Source of the DNA: Lepidurus packardi
Taxonomy: Eukaryota; Arthropoda; Branchiopoda; Notostraca; Triopsidae
NCBI GenBank assembly: GCA_023053545.1
Contig: JAKZAN010000006.1
Coordinates: 10,572,351-10,636,350 of the forward strand
Reading direction: 5' to 3'
DNA length: 64,000 nt
The position numbers and the translations under genes are program-made. Within the stretch, counting starts at the first letter, position 1, and each line of letters starts with the position of its first letter. This document shows, piece by piece, positions 16,656 to 28,675 of this stretch. The notes under the pieces were generated by a model. It had not been told where the DNA came from. It saw only the letters and a program-made list of their open reading frames with translations, and made no database searches.

Positions 16656-19600
16656 TTACGCTGCTTCGTCGTTCAGCTGTGACCCTTTGCGACCTCGTTT
16701 CTGATGCTGTTTTCCAGTAGCGGTAGGACGGTACACCTTACGGAGATTGGAATGGACCGAACGTGGCGGATGCAACGTTGCCGGAGTGGTAGACGGTAGG
16801 GGCGGGGTCGTGACACTGCTATTGAAGTACGTGGTGTAGTGCGTAAGGGTAGAAACCGATGGTTTAGGTACATGATTATCGCGTTTGTTTTTCGGTTCCT
16901 TGTGGTGGGCTTTATCATGGTCTTTCTTAGAGGTAGGCGGGGCTGGGAGGGAGGCAGGGTTTGGAACAGCAGTAGACATACAGCTAGGCAAAGTGCGGCA
17001 ACACAGATTCCCTTCCTGTCGATGAAAATATGATTTATGAAATTAATTCTTCTGGTCGAAACGATCGAATTAGAGCTTTTTTTACGAGAAAAAAAATGGA
17101 GAGAGTAAGAAAGGGATTAAACCAAGCATGAGAAGCCAAACCCAAAGAGAGAAGCAAGTATATTCCAAATTCATTAAATTTGCGAACGACACTAACCCAT
17201 GACGGTTAGCTAAACAGCGTGAAGAAGTGTAGGCGGAAGTAAGTAAGTGAGTGTAAGTGAGTGAATGGAGGGGAAGACTCTGGGAAGCCATTTACCGGTT
17301 AGTACTAGGGTTAGCTGCCGAGTGGGCCAACAGCCGAGAGCAAAACGGTTCCTGTGTTTTTGTAAATAAGTAATTAATTATTCAAGTTAGTTTTGATCGT
17401 TTTTTTATTTCTCCCTTGCTTCAGGATGTTTTTTTTTCCATTGAAGTTCTAGGTTAGTTCTCCTAAATTAAAAAAAAAATCTTACTTTGCAAGTGCAAGC
17501 GATGCAACCATCTTTGCCAGAGTGCCATAAAGCTCCTTCGGTGTAAAATCGACCCTCCACGTGGCAGCCCTGGAGCGACTGGGCGGCTGAGCTCAAATCA
17601 GAGCCATTGACGTAAGAAATATTGGTTAGAAGCTCTTCCGCAGGAGAAGACAACGAAGGAATTGGACGACAGGGGTCGTGCTCAGGACACCTGGCACAGC
17701 AATCGCCTGGGGCAACTACTGGCGAGCTGCAATAAACGGGCGGGCATTTTAAGGGCCAACAATCAACCTCTCCATGCTAGGGGAAAGCCAATTCGAAATC
17801 AAAATTACGTTCATTCAGTGTGGTAATTCTTATTTTGAGATAATTTTGAGAATATTTTCAGATAATTAATGAGTCAAAACTGGCCATTATAAAAAAAAAT
17901 TCAAAACTATTTGTAAAAGAGACCGTTAAAAGAAAGAGAGCAAGTGTGTTTTACCAAGCATTCACAGGTCTGGCATTGATACGTCCAATTTTGGCCGGAT
18001 CGAAAATTCACATGACTGAGTTCTTGGTGTCGACAGACCGGAGGCGGCCCTGGCGGAGGCTGCCTGCATTGTGGACAACACTGCGTCATAACAGTTTCGG
18101 TAATTAAGGTGGCACCCACATTAGGCGTCCATAACGTGCCATTAACCACCGTCACTTCACTCATCACAGTCTCACTGGACGCCAAATTCCCGTCTTTTTC
18201 CTTGGCTGGTGCCGAAGAGGCCAACACGTTCCCCAACTCCATAATTTCTATTAAACGTTTCTCGTTTTCCCGCCGCGTGCGGGGCGAGCTGAGCGGCGCA
18301 CCGGTCTGGCACTGGCACTGTAAGGGGACACACCGCGTAACGCCGTGTTGGCAGTGGCAAACGGTGCAAGAGCTGGAAGGCGAGATCCAATGGGTTCCCG
18401 ATGGTTGAAGTCTTTGAAGCGACAAACACCCTAAAAAGTATATTCATTGAAAAGAAAAGGAGTAGGTATTAATATAAATACAAATACCAGCATCAATGTT
18501 AAGTAAAAGAAGTTAAAGTATGCTATCCTCAGGGCCTACCGAAGGCTCTCGTAACACGCTATGCGCTAGGACGCAACAATGAATCATAAACATTAACCAG
18601 TCCGATGTTTTTCGTACCAAATCCGGCTTCTTTTCACTTAGTTCGGTAGCTTTAAGGTGAAAGATCTCAAAGTAAATTTAGGATAAATTAGGTATTTAGG
18701 TAAATTTAGGATCTCAAAGTAGATTTAGGATTTGTATGGTTAAAAATGCACCCTTTCCGATCATAAGAAAATTCGAAAATTGAATTGAAAAAGAGCGTAG
18801 GGAAACAACGAGAAACATTCTAAAACTAAAAACAAGAAGAAATAAAACTCGTCCTTACCTAAGGTGCAATTGGGTTGAGAGGACGGACACTGGCAGGTAT
18901 ACCCTCCTGGTGTGTTTACACATTTGGAGTTGGGTGCACACGTGTGACTTCCAAGTGCACACTCATCTACATCTTGGCATAATTGACCCAACATGGTGTC
19001 TTCCAGCAAGGATTGGTATCCTTCCAAACAAGGGCATTGATACCAGCCCGGATAGTTGACGCATCGAGAGTGGTCGTGGCATTGATGTATGCCTAGCGCA
19101 CATTCATCCACATCAAGTTCACACTGCGAGCCCAAAAAGCCCTTGCGACACGTACACGTATCCGGGGCAGTGCACTGGCCTCCGTTCTGGCATACGGGAT
19201 TGCAGATCGCTGTAATAAAATGCAAAGAAAAAAAAATTCTAAACTGTTTTCAACACTCGAATAAATCAAGAAAAATAGACTCACGATAACAGCTGTACCC
19301 ATCGCCAGAGTACCCATCCATACAATGGCACTCGTATCCAGTACCACCCGTCTTGAGATTCTCTGCATTATGTATACAGCGAGCATTGGGATGACACTGA
19401 TGTGTACCCGAAGCACAAGCATCATGCTCGACACAGTTGTAGTCGTCCAAACGTACATACCCGGGCGTACATTCACAGACATAGGATCCTCTCGTATTCA
19501 CGCAAACGGTATTATCGTGGCATCGGTGGCCCTCAGGGCCTCCCATTGTTGCACATTCATCAATGTCTAAGAACCGTACACAGAGGACATGTTACAAACC

Positions 19601-22600
19601 AAAACCCTCAGATCGTTTTTGTCATTTGTATATGTTATACTCTACTTGACACAATTACAACCCCCGATTTTGTCTAAAATCTACATTTTTTCTTTTTAGT
19701 AGGGTGAGTTATCAAACGTCACGCTGGGAAACAGAGAAAAAGAGAGATGTTAGAATATGTTAGGTACTGTACCTGTGCATGTTTTGCCATCACCGGCGAA
19801 GCCTGTGAAACACTGACAGGCGTACGTGGTTTGTAAGTTATGGCACGACGCATTAGCTGCACATGTATGACCACGCCCACAATAGTCCACACCTACACCA
19901 ACACAGTTACACAAAAACCGTCACCCGAAGTTGATACATAACGTAAAACAATAAACTAAACGAAGATTTCTACCTCTGAAAGTCAATACACGAATAGCGG
20001 GACAGAATTCGTTACCTGGACAGAATTTGCAGCACTCGCCCGGTACGGAGAACTGCTCTTCCACGGGACAGGACAAACCGGGGCATTTCAATTTCGGATC
20101 GCTACGTTTGCATTGCATTGAGCCATCTCGACATTCGCAATCCACGCAATCTTTCGGAGAAGTGGATTCACCGTGCCCATAAAACACGCCTTTGAAGAAG
20201 CATTGCTCTACAATAATAATCAGAAAATTAAATTAAGACTTGGGAAAATAATCTTCTGCGAAATATGTCGCTGAATTAGTCGTTCAATAACGCGTACTTA
20301 AGCATGTTGGGCAGCACTCGCCCGAAGGGATGACTGGATTTTTACACGCAGGAACAGGGCATTGCAAAGGGTGACACGAAACCTCGCCTCGCTATAAATG
20401 AACAAGAATAAATTAGGAATGAAAAGTAACAACAAGAGTCTACACAGACACAAAAACAAAATAGATGAAACAAATTCATTAAAATAACAGCGCTGACATA
20501 TTCCAGTCGTAAAACCGAAAAATAAATGGGCGATCGGCAAATGAAAAGACGCTAAAAGAAAAGGTTAGCTGACGTGCTTCGTCACGCTTGGTCATAATTA
20601 AGTCATATTAATGGCGGCAGTTATTGAGCGGCGCTTCTCTTTTTCGAAACCTCTTCTGCCACCGGAGCACCTCCCTTTTCCCCTTCCTGCATCATTTTCA
20701 TTTTCTTAGGTCCGCCATAAGCTAAAGGACTCCGTTAGCCGTAAGCATAAGCTAAAAGTCCCCTTTCTTCCCTTTCAACGCAAGAATGAATTATTGGCCT
20801 GGCCGTGTCATCATAAGACCCATAAGTCATCGCACGCCCTCTTCAGGGAATTGAGGTTGTCTGTGATGTCTGCGTTGGGTGTCGTCTACTGTCGCCTTGG
20901 TCAAAAAGTTTGGAGGATTTGTCAGACGACGGTTAAATATACGCCAAATGTATGACGGTGGATCGAAAATGTCAGCTTACCACGCATGAGCATACTTGGC
21001 AGCCATTCTGCCATGAAGCACCGTCCACACGCACGGAACCGTTCACTTTGCACGCCCTTTGGCAATCACAGTCTTCTAATTGAGATAAACGATCTTCTGC
21101 AGCTTCCAACTAAACAAAACATTGAAAAACTTCCTAATTAGCAGGAATCTTTCACACATGTATTGAACATTTTCAGAACTGTAATATGCATGGCCAATGT
21201 TTCGAAATATCTTGAAATTCTGCTAAAAGCTATTAAAAAACGAAAGTTGTATAAATAGTGTAACAAAAGTTCCAGATTTTAACTCTGGAAGTTAAGTTAA
21301 TTTGGCGTTTACCTTATCGGCTAAATCTTGGACTGTTTTTTCTAACCGTTCGACTAGCATCTTCAAAGAACCAAACTCGCCACAAGTGGGACATTGCAGG
21401 TCGTCTTGTAAGTTGGGACATTGCACCAGATGCCCGTTAGCTCCGCCCACTATTTTCATATCTTGAAAAGCACCCTAAGGAAATGACAGATATTTATTGA
21501 GGTTTTCTTATTCCTTTCCTTTTTAAAAAAATGCCTATAAAAATTCGTGAGGGAAAACAGCAGATAAAGCTGCTCCATTACTTTGAATAAAAAGTGTTGT
21601 TGACCACGCTGTCCGATCCAGAGGGATAAATCTTGGCCGGGTGCTCCCAAGGTTTTTTCCAAGGGCTTGAGCGCTCGTCGATAAACTCGAACACAATCCA
21701 AGTACACTGCCACCATTTCACCCGATACGGAGACAGCCAAACGGTGCCATTGAGCGTCAGCTAAGCGCAGATTGAACGTTTCCACATGGACGGAACCAGC
21801 AGAGCTATAATGAAAACGCAGCTCATCGCGCCGTCCTGAGGACTGGACTTCTAAGAACCTGCCAAAAATCCATTTTCATTTCATTGAAATCAATGGATGC
21901 GACATAGATAATCCCGCAGCTCAGCCCAACGAGAATTGGAGACAACTCAAACAAAGTAAAGGAGAAAAAATACGCTCAGAGATTACGCTCTAGTATTTCT
22001 TCTGAATGTTAATTATAAGTGTATGTCTGTCGCCAGTGCTAAATTAGACTGCGACGCTGGGTCTGTCGTGCGGTCGCAGTCTAATGTGGATGAGTCCCGC
22101 CAGTACGAAAGCAAAAGAAAATACCCGTCAAAGTGAGAAAAAAGAAAGTTGCCCTGGTTTACAGGGTAGTAATGAACTTTTTGATAACGTTTAATCCTAT
22201 CTAAAAGAAGTCGAGTTTACTTTTTTCTCTCCGTGTAAGACTCTGGGCTGGACGAGAATACTTCCGACGAGGGTGCAACAAAAGCTTTAAACAATACTAA
22301 AGATAACAAGGCCCTTAGCAAGCATTGGCATCTGGGGAATTTCTGCATGCTAAGTTGGCACCCGGCTCAAGGCTAAGCAACACGCACGCAAAGATCGAAA
22401 CTTCCTACTTTGTTACTTTACAACCAAAGCTTTCTTTTACAGACGTCTATATTGACAAGACAAACGATACTTTAGATGTCTAGTTGTGCTACCTCAATCT
22501 TTTAAAGTATCGCATAATGGACTATAAACATGACGAATGCTAACACGGAAAGTGAACGTTTGGACAACGTGAAAGAGAAGCTTTCAACTGCAAGGGTAAA

Positions 22601-25600
22601 CAATTACGCTTTCCTAACAATGCAATTTACGATGAAAATAAACGAGCAGTCGAGTTCCATAAAACCCGTTAGCTATGTCTGGAATAAGTTCATAAATATG
22701 TTAAAAACTGGCATTGTTTAACCATGTGAGCTACATTACATGCCTTCTGTCTGGTCTTTCCCATGCTTATATGACAAAACCATCAAGACTTTAAGATCTA
22801 TTCTTAACCTAAGAATCTTTATGACACATGGATATAATAGCGACTTTTGCAGAATTGCCATCGTAATTTAAGAAAACACAAGTTGGCGCATCACTTACTT
22901 CTGGCGGAATATTGATCGACAGGTTGAAAAAAGTTACACGAGTCGTCCTTTTTTATTACTACATTGTTCTTCTTTGTTTTACCTAGTGAAACCTTCAGCC
23001 AGCGAGAAGAGCGTGCCGGTATTCAATGGCTCCTGTCGCAGGGAGGTCACGAAGGTAATGTCTGCATGAGATCGCAATAAAGACACTACTCGATAAAACG
23101 CAGCATCGGGCAGCTTCATTTCCCTTGTATCACCTGCAGAAAAATCCAATAAATTCCAAATTTGAGACCAGGCCCGAGCACTACTTCACCTGTTAAGTAC
23201 AAAGCCGGAGCTATGCTGTGAGGTCCAGGCCCTAACGAAGCACCTGCAGGAAGTGCCGGCATAGTGGCGGGGGTTGGATTTGGCGATGCTGAGGCAGCAA
23301 GACTGTCAGTAAGATTGAACATTTGCAGAGATTCCAACAGATCCACGCTAGGGAGTGGCCATAAAAGTCCTGATCAAAAAAAGATACGGACAGAAAAATA
23401 TGAGGTATTATGGGACAGGGAATTGAAATGGGGAAAGCGTGTCTTTCATGAGAGGAAAAACTAGGAAAACCATTAATTCTCTTGCTACTCTTGTTTAGCA
23501 CAAACGAAGAGCCGCAGTTTGTACCCCCTTTTTTTCATCCGGTCGCGTGCTAGACAGTAATGCTGAAGAATGGTCAATAGTGAGGATTGGCCTGGGCGAT
23601 GCAGGGAAACCGAGGGAAACCCACCAAAACGCTTGTATCGGAAAAGGGAATGTCCCCATATCATCACGTATGAACCCTACAAGTCGCAGTCACCCATAAC
23701 GACCAAAAGGAGAAGAAAAGAGGGTGCTTTATATAGCCCTACGCACTGCCAGTGACAGGCATCACAATCAACCGTGAAAATAGGTCTCCCCGGGCGCTGA
23801 TCAAAGCGGATAAGCAAAAGGATCTATAACTCATATAACTTTGGTTATTCAAGGAAAGGAAAAAAGGACCACCAGTAAGTCTATAGAATACATTGTGGCG
23901 TGCACAGGCCGCATAAGGATCAAATCTTCAAAAAGGCTTCCCTTTTTAAAGACTATTAATAGAGCTTGTGGTTCACCAGAAGTGAAACCTATGTTTTCTC
24001 ACCCGAACTTTCTTCTTTTGCTTATACGCCTTCCTTGATTCTAGAAACTACGACTTTGAAATTTGAAGTTTGAAAATACAAGTTTGAGGGGGAAATTTAT
24101 GGATGGGGTGGGTTTATGGTGAAGTTAATTCAAATAAACTTCTCATCAATCCGAATAACTTTCGGAAGTTAGTTTCCTGCGAGAACTAAACCAACAGCTA
24201 GATTTTTTTCAGAAATCTGATTAAACAAACTTTGCATACCAAATCAATACTAAATGTACTAAATAAACAAACTAAATGCGTGCTTCGATGACTGTGTTAA
24301 CAAAAAGACATACATTGTGCTAAAAAGTTAACGAGTTGAATCAAAAGTTTTTGTTTAATAGGAATACCTATTCATGTACTGTTACAGTATAAGCTTTCCC
24401 TCAGTGTAGAGAAAAAGATACACCGTACAAGATATCGTTAAAACACCCGGTTTCAAAATCATCAATGATAAGAGTTTGTGTGTAGCAGTAAAGAATACGT
24501 TAACTTGTGACGTCATGTTGTTCACAAGTCAGTTCCCAACAGTTCTGATAAACGGTCAAAGGCAGCGCAACCATGAGGAAATGTAAACAGTTTAGATGAC
24601 TTTGGAAGCTCAAGTATGTGCTATCTTATCTGGTTAGTTATTGACATTCCCTAAAAGCGCCGAGGATGTCCGCCCAAAACCATATGTCACAGTCGCGAAA
24701 GGTTGAAACATAGCTACGTTTCCGGATATAGCATATAGAGTCCAAGTTTCCTTACAGGTCGTGAGCACATCCATGTCTGAGCCTGTAATTAGCAATAGGC
24801 CTAGTTGTCCCTTACTCTGCAGCCATAGTATTTGATCAATACGATTAACGTGGAATATATTGCTCCCTGGCCGCCCCCACACAGCGTCACGTGTCAAGAC
24901 CAACAACATAGGGCTTTCGACGCTAATACTATTGGTCGTTACAAACTACGGAGCAAGTACGCCATCATTCACACCCTACTGATCACCAATCTTACAACCG
25001 CAAGGAAAAGGGGACGGGGGAAGTCTTTTTTGGCGTGTTAAGCTTATTACGCGGAGGTCCGCAAGTCGTTCCAGGCGTTGTACCAACAAACACTCGATAT
25101 GCTCTTCCAAATGAAAGTTCTGGTTCTACAGACATCAACTCTGTTGCCATGACAAAATAGATTTTTATAGGGTAAATACACCTTCCCCTTACTGCCTATA
25201 AAAACAACCCAACTCCCCCTGGCATTACCGCAAACAATTTAAAAGTCCATCTGGGGAAATGTACCTCGTAATAGGAACTATATCGTGTGAGAAGGGAATT
25301 GCGTCTACTATACTCTTTATTTGCAAAAAAAAACGTTTCTTCAGAACTTTACTTTACAATTACTATGGTCCTTTTATGCTAATAAAGACGAAAAACTTTA
25401 ATTACGCTAAACGCTGTTACTAATTAAAATGCTTACAAGTCTTAGTATGCTTCAACTTCTAGTATTATAGTAGTGAAATCTTTCAACCGACGTTGTGTGA
25501 TTATGATAATATAAAACACAAATTTTAATACAAAACTACGACGTTCATCACTAAAAAGAAAAACAAAGAAAACAACATTACCTTGGCAAGTGGATCCAAG

Positions 25601-25633
25601 AATCCAAAACACCCACGTCCATACGAAGGCCAT
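16656..25633 (-). CDS. NELL: NELL-type secreted glycoprotein (TSP-N, VWC and EGF repeats)
   Basis: Fourteen coding exons (minus): 25582-25633, 23190-23369, 22983-23133, 21582-21858, 21313-21474, 20981-21109, 20298-20391, 20016-20207, 19773-19892, 19285-19566, 18859-19209, 17955-18430, 17486-17776, 16656-17015. Every junction is in phase, giving 1038 aa. The order matches NELL1/NELL2: a signal peptide (MAFVWTWVFWILGSTCQG); a laminin-G/thrombospondin-N domain (QWHRLAVSVSGE, LWIGQRGQQHFLFK); a short coiled coil; two VWC domains; several EGF and Ca-binding EGF repeats (VDECALG, DIDECA); then further VWC domains (HGEVDCWPLKCPP, CCARCPEHDPC). Such proteins are secreted oligomers acting in neural guidance and BMP-related signalling. 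The TSP-N domain carries an extra Pro/Ala/Gly-rich stretch, the third VWC carries an insertion, and the C-terminus has a long basic tail (see findings). Intron 1 is 2.2 kb. Confidence 0.92.
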
Positions 25634-25815
25634 GATGTGTCAGCGGAAGGAGAAAAATTGAGGAAAATGCAGATTATGCCGAATAACCCAAAGCTGTCAG
25701 CTTCCCCAGATTAAGACCCACGCGCGCTTATTAACTTGCTGCGAGTCGATTTAGATGACGAATCGTGATTGCGATGGGGGTTGAGGGGAGACAAAATTTC
25801 GGCCCCAAATCCAAA

Positions 25816-25833
25816 GGGGGGGGGGGGGGGGGG
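25816..25833. repeat. poly-G tract
   Basis: There are eighteen consecutive G residues followed by CGG, about 190 bp upstream of the NELL start codon. The tract could form a G-quadruplex on the plus strand; it may also vary in length between individuals or be a sequencing trouble spot. Confidence 0.9.
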
Positions 25834-27185
25834 CGGACACAGAAAAGTAGACAGAGAGAGTATATCCCAAACTTGAATGGTGTATGTGTATACGTGTGTG
25901 TAGTGTCACTGGACGAAGTGAATCCTTAATAACAAAACGGGTATCTCCATAGTTGTAGATGCGTTGTAATTAGCAAGGGAGCGATAATAACTTTCAACTA
26001 CCCAAGCCGAAGAGCACCTTTTGGCACGATAGCTAGCGGTGAGCTCAGCTTTGAATTGAAGTTTATATAAAGAACAGAGTCCAAACTTTCTTTGCACGGT
26101 CGCAGAATTTCACCATGCACAATTCCAAGTCGAAGCCGAAATCCATAATACCAAATCAGCGTTAAGTAATATCCCATGACGTCATTTTCACTAGTGAAAA
26201 ACGCAGCCCATTCATTAGCATCATCTCCACCTAAAAAGGACATGGAAAAACACGAAAAACGGGATCATGTCTTTGCAGTTAAAACTCAGTTAATTCAAAG
26301 TGACATAACAATACCAAAACATAAAGAGAAACACTTAAGAAAGAAGGCCGCTCACACAGGGATGTGCGGGTCGGTCTGACGTGACTTATCAAATGTTGAC
26401 AGTTGATCATGTCTATCGAGGTACTCCACTCCACCCCGAACCCTGAGGCCTTAAGACCGCCTTTTGGTCATAGACATTCTCTACCCGCTCAAGAAAAAGG
26501 CGCAATGAACGTATCCAATTAGTGTGAGGGAACCACGGAAAATTTCTTCGTTTGTTACATGCTACCTTAGTATTCGGTGCCAGCAAACCGCCTGTAAAAC
26601 CTGTACGCAGTAATGCCAGTCCTAAGCCCGGCATTCCAGGCAGAAATGACGGTCAAGGTATTAAGAGAAATTTGGGGCGCCTCCCAGACTATTAACTTAC
26701 TGCTATCCTTGGCTAATATTTATCTCTATCTATTTCTATCCCGCCCAAAAGGTTTCAACCATCCATTATGGATTCACACAGCTTGATAACAAGCGCCCCC
26801 TAGCTTGATAGGTTCGACAGGGAGAAATCTGGAGTGCGTGGCTGCCTTCCTCTTTAAAGTCAGTCCCCATTGTTCAGTGATCAGGATAAAAGAGAAGACT
26901 CGTGATCAAGAAGCTGCTGTAGGGGAAAAAGGGAAAATCTTCCCGGCCAACCCGGGTTACCGAAAGAAAGCTAACGGGACAGAAGCTAGCTACAATACAA
27001 AATACGTAGGATCCTCCCCCCCCCCCTCAGAACTTGAAGCTGCAAAAGGGTACGTGCAAGTCTAGCACAAAGATTTTCTGGCCAGGGCTTAAAGAGAACG
27101 TCATCTGCTTCCTCAAGTTTTCTCGCTGCGCTGCTTCTTCTCTAGGCCAAAAACTCGACTTTCTGCTCGGGGGATGGAAAAGACC

Positions 27186-27186
27186 C

Positions 27187-27221
<35 letters not shown>

Positions 27222-27240
27222 GAGGAGAGAGAGAGAGGGA
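27186..27240. repeat. GA microsatellite
   Basis: An imperfect (GA)n tract of roughly 55 bp has GAGAGAGAGA as its core with a few interruptions. GA repeats can bind GAGA-type factors in arthropods, but there is no gene close by to link it to. Confidence 0.9.
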
Positions 27241-28661
27241 GTGAACCTTAACTTTGCTGCTATTGATTTTCCTCCCATGACGTTTTGCGAAAAGCGGTGT
27301 TCAGGAAACTTGCCACGTGCCTCAAGCCAGCAAGCGGTGCATGTTATTTTTTCCCCTTGAAAGCTAAAATGATAGCTCTTGTCGTGAAGGGTAAGAAAAC
27401 TTCAGTCAAGTTATACTTCTGGGCCCAGTTCGGATTTGATGGGTATAGCCAATTACCGCCAACGAATGAGACACCCGTGACCAGCTTTTGCAGATCCCAG
27501 CACTGCTCGAATTGCAGCCATGGCTGCTTTCTGGGAACTGTTCTTGGGCGACAAATAGGTGTCTTTGCCTTGGAAAGCCGAGGCAGCTATTCACAAGACG
27601 GATCGTAGGGCATCATTTTTCTCTCTTTTAACTTGTTATTGTTTGTCAGACTCAGCAGTCTTGCTCAACAGCACGTGGGATGGCGGATAAAGGGAACAAA
27701 ACGGGTGTGGTGATGTTAGATCCCCGGTTTCTTTAGGGTTTCTTGGGGGAAAAGATGTGCATGGTTGCTGACGTCACACAGGTAAAGGTCAGCGAAACAA
27801 CCGGTCAATACGTCCCAACCGAGGGACCCTGGGACCGAACGCTGCGTACCGACCGCTCAGCCACAATTGGCAAAACTGGAGACCCAAATCAATCTCTGAA
27901 AGTCATTTCTTCGAATTTGATTCCTACCTCTCTCTTTTCATTTTTTCCTTCGCTTTTCATCTTTAAAAGCCGCTTTAGACAGCTTTCCCTCCTTAGTTTC
28001 AAGGAATTTGCATGGCTTGACATTGCATTTGCTTAACATTTCATTTGCAGATATTCGTGTTTCTCAATTTTTCTCTCAGCCCATGTGGAATGACTGTCGC
28101 AGCTTCGATTGTACGGGAAAAGTCGAAATAAACTAATGGGCTACCAAGTGGAATTCCCATATCCCATGGGAATCTGTAGCTAAAGTCTGAATAAGACCGA
28201 GTAAATATTGGACAAAAAGGTTTGGGAAATGTTAAAATTTCGCGCAAAATTGTGTCACCTTATTTGGCCCGACAGATAAGTTAGCCCACCTAGTGTGACA
28301 CGTGGGTTGTTGTCTTGTGTTCTCACAGATGAGTCAGTCTGGGGGTGATGTATCTTGTCCCCCTGAGTCAAGAGAGCTAAAACCGTCTTTTTCTGAGGAC
28401 AAACCTCATTTTCCTCTGACCATAAACATTCGAGTTTTCCGACTAACAACACAAAACACATATTAATGATCACAGCCTGACAGTACTTCCATATAGGAAG
28501 ACGATTTGAAAAGACAATATTTGTCATTATGTCGGTGTAAATCTTTCTTAAGGAAGCTTTATATTTACCTGCCGGTTATATGGGCCCGCATGCTGTTCAT
28601 AAATCCCTGGTTTGGGCAATTCCAGGGTCCTGCTGATCTTGGGACATCGCTGCACTACACA

Positions 28662-28675
28662 CCCCCCCCCCCCCC
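28662..28675. repeat. poly-C tract
   Basis: There is a run of 14 C residues in the non-coding interval. A similar shorter C run of 11 occurs near 27016. Confidence 0.9.

Noticed and set aside
18109-18408. 99-codon plus-strand frame
   Set aside because: It is the antisense shadow of the NELL VWC exon, where cysteine-rich codons suppress stops on the other strand.
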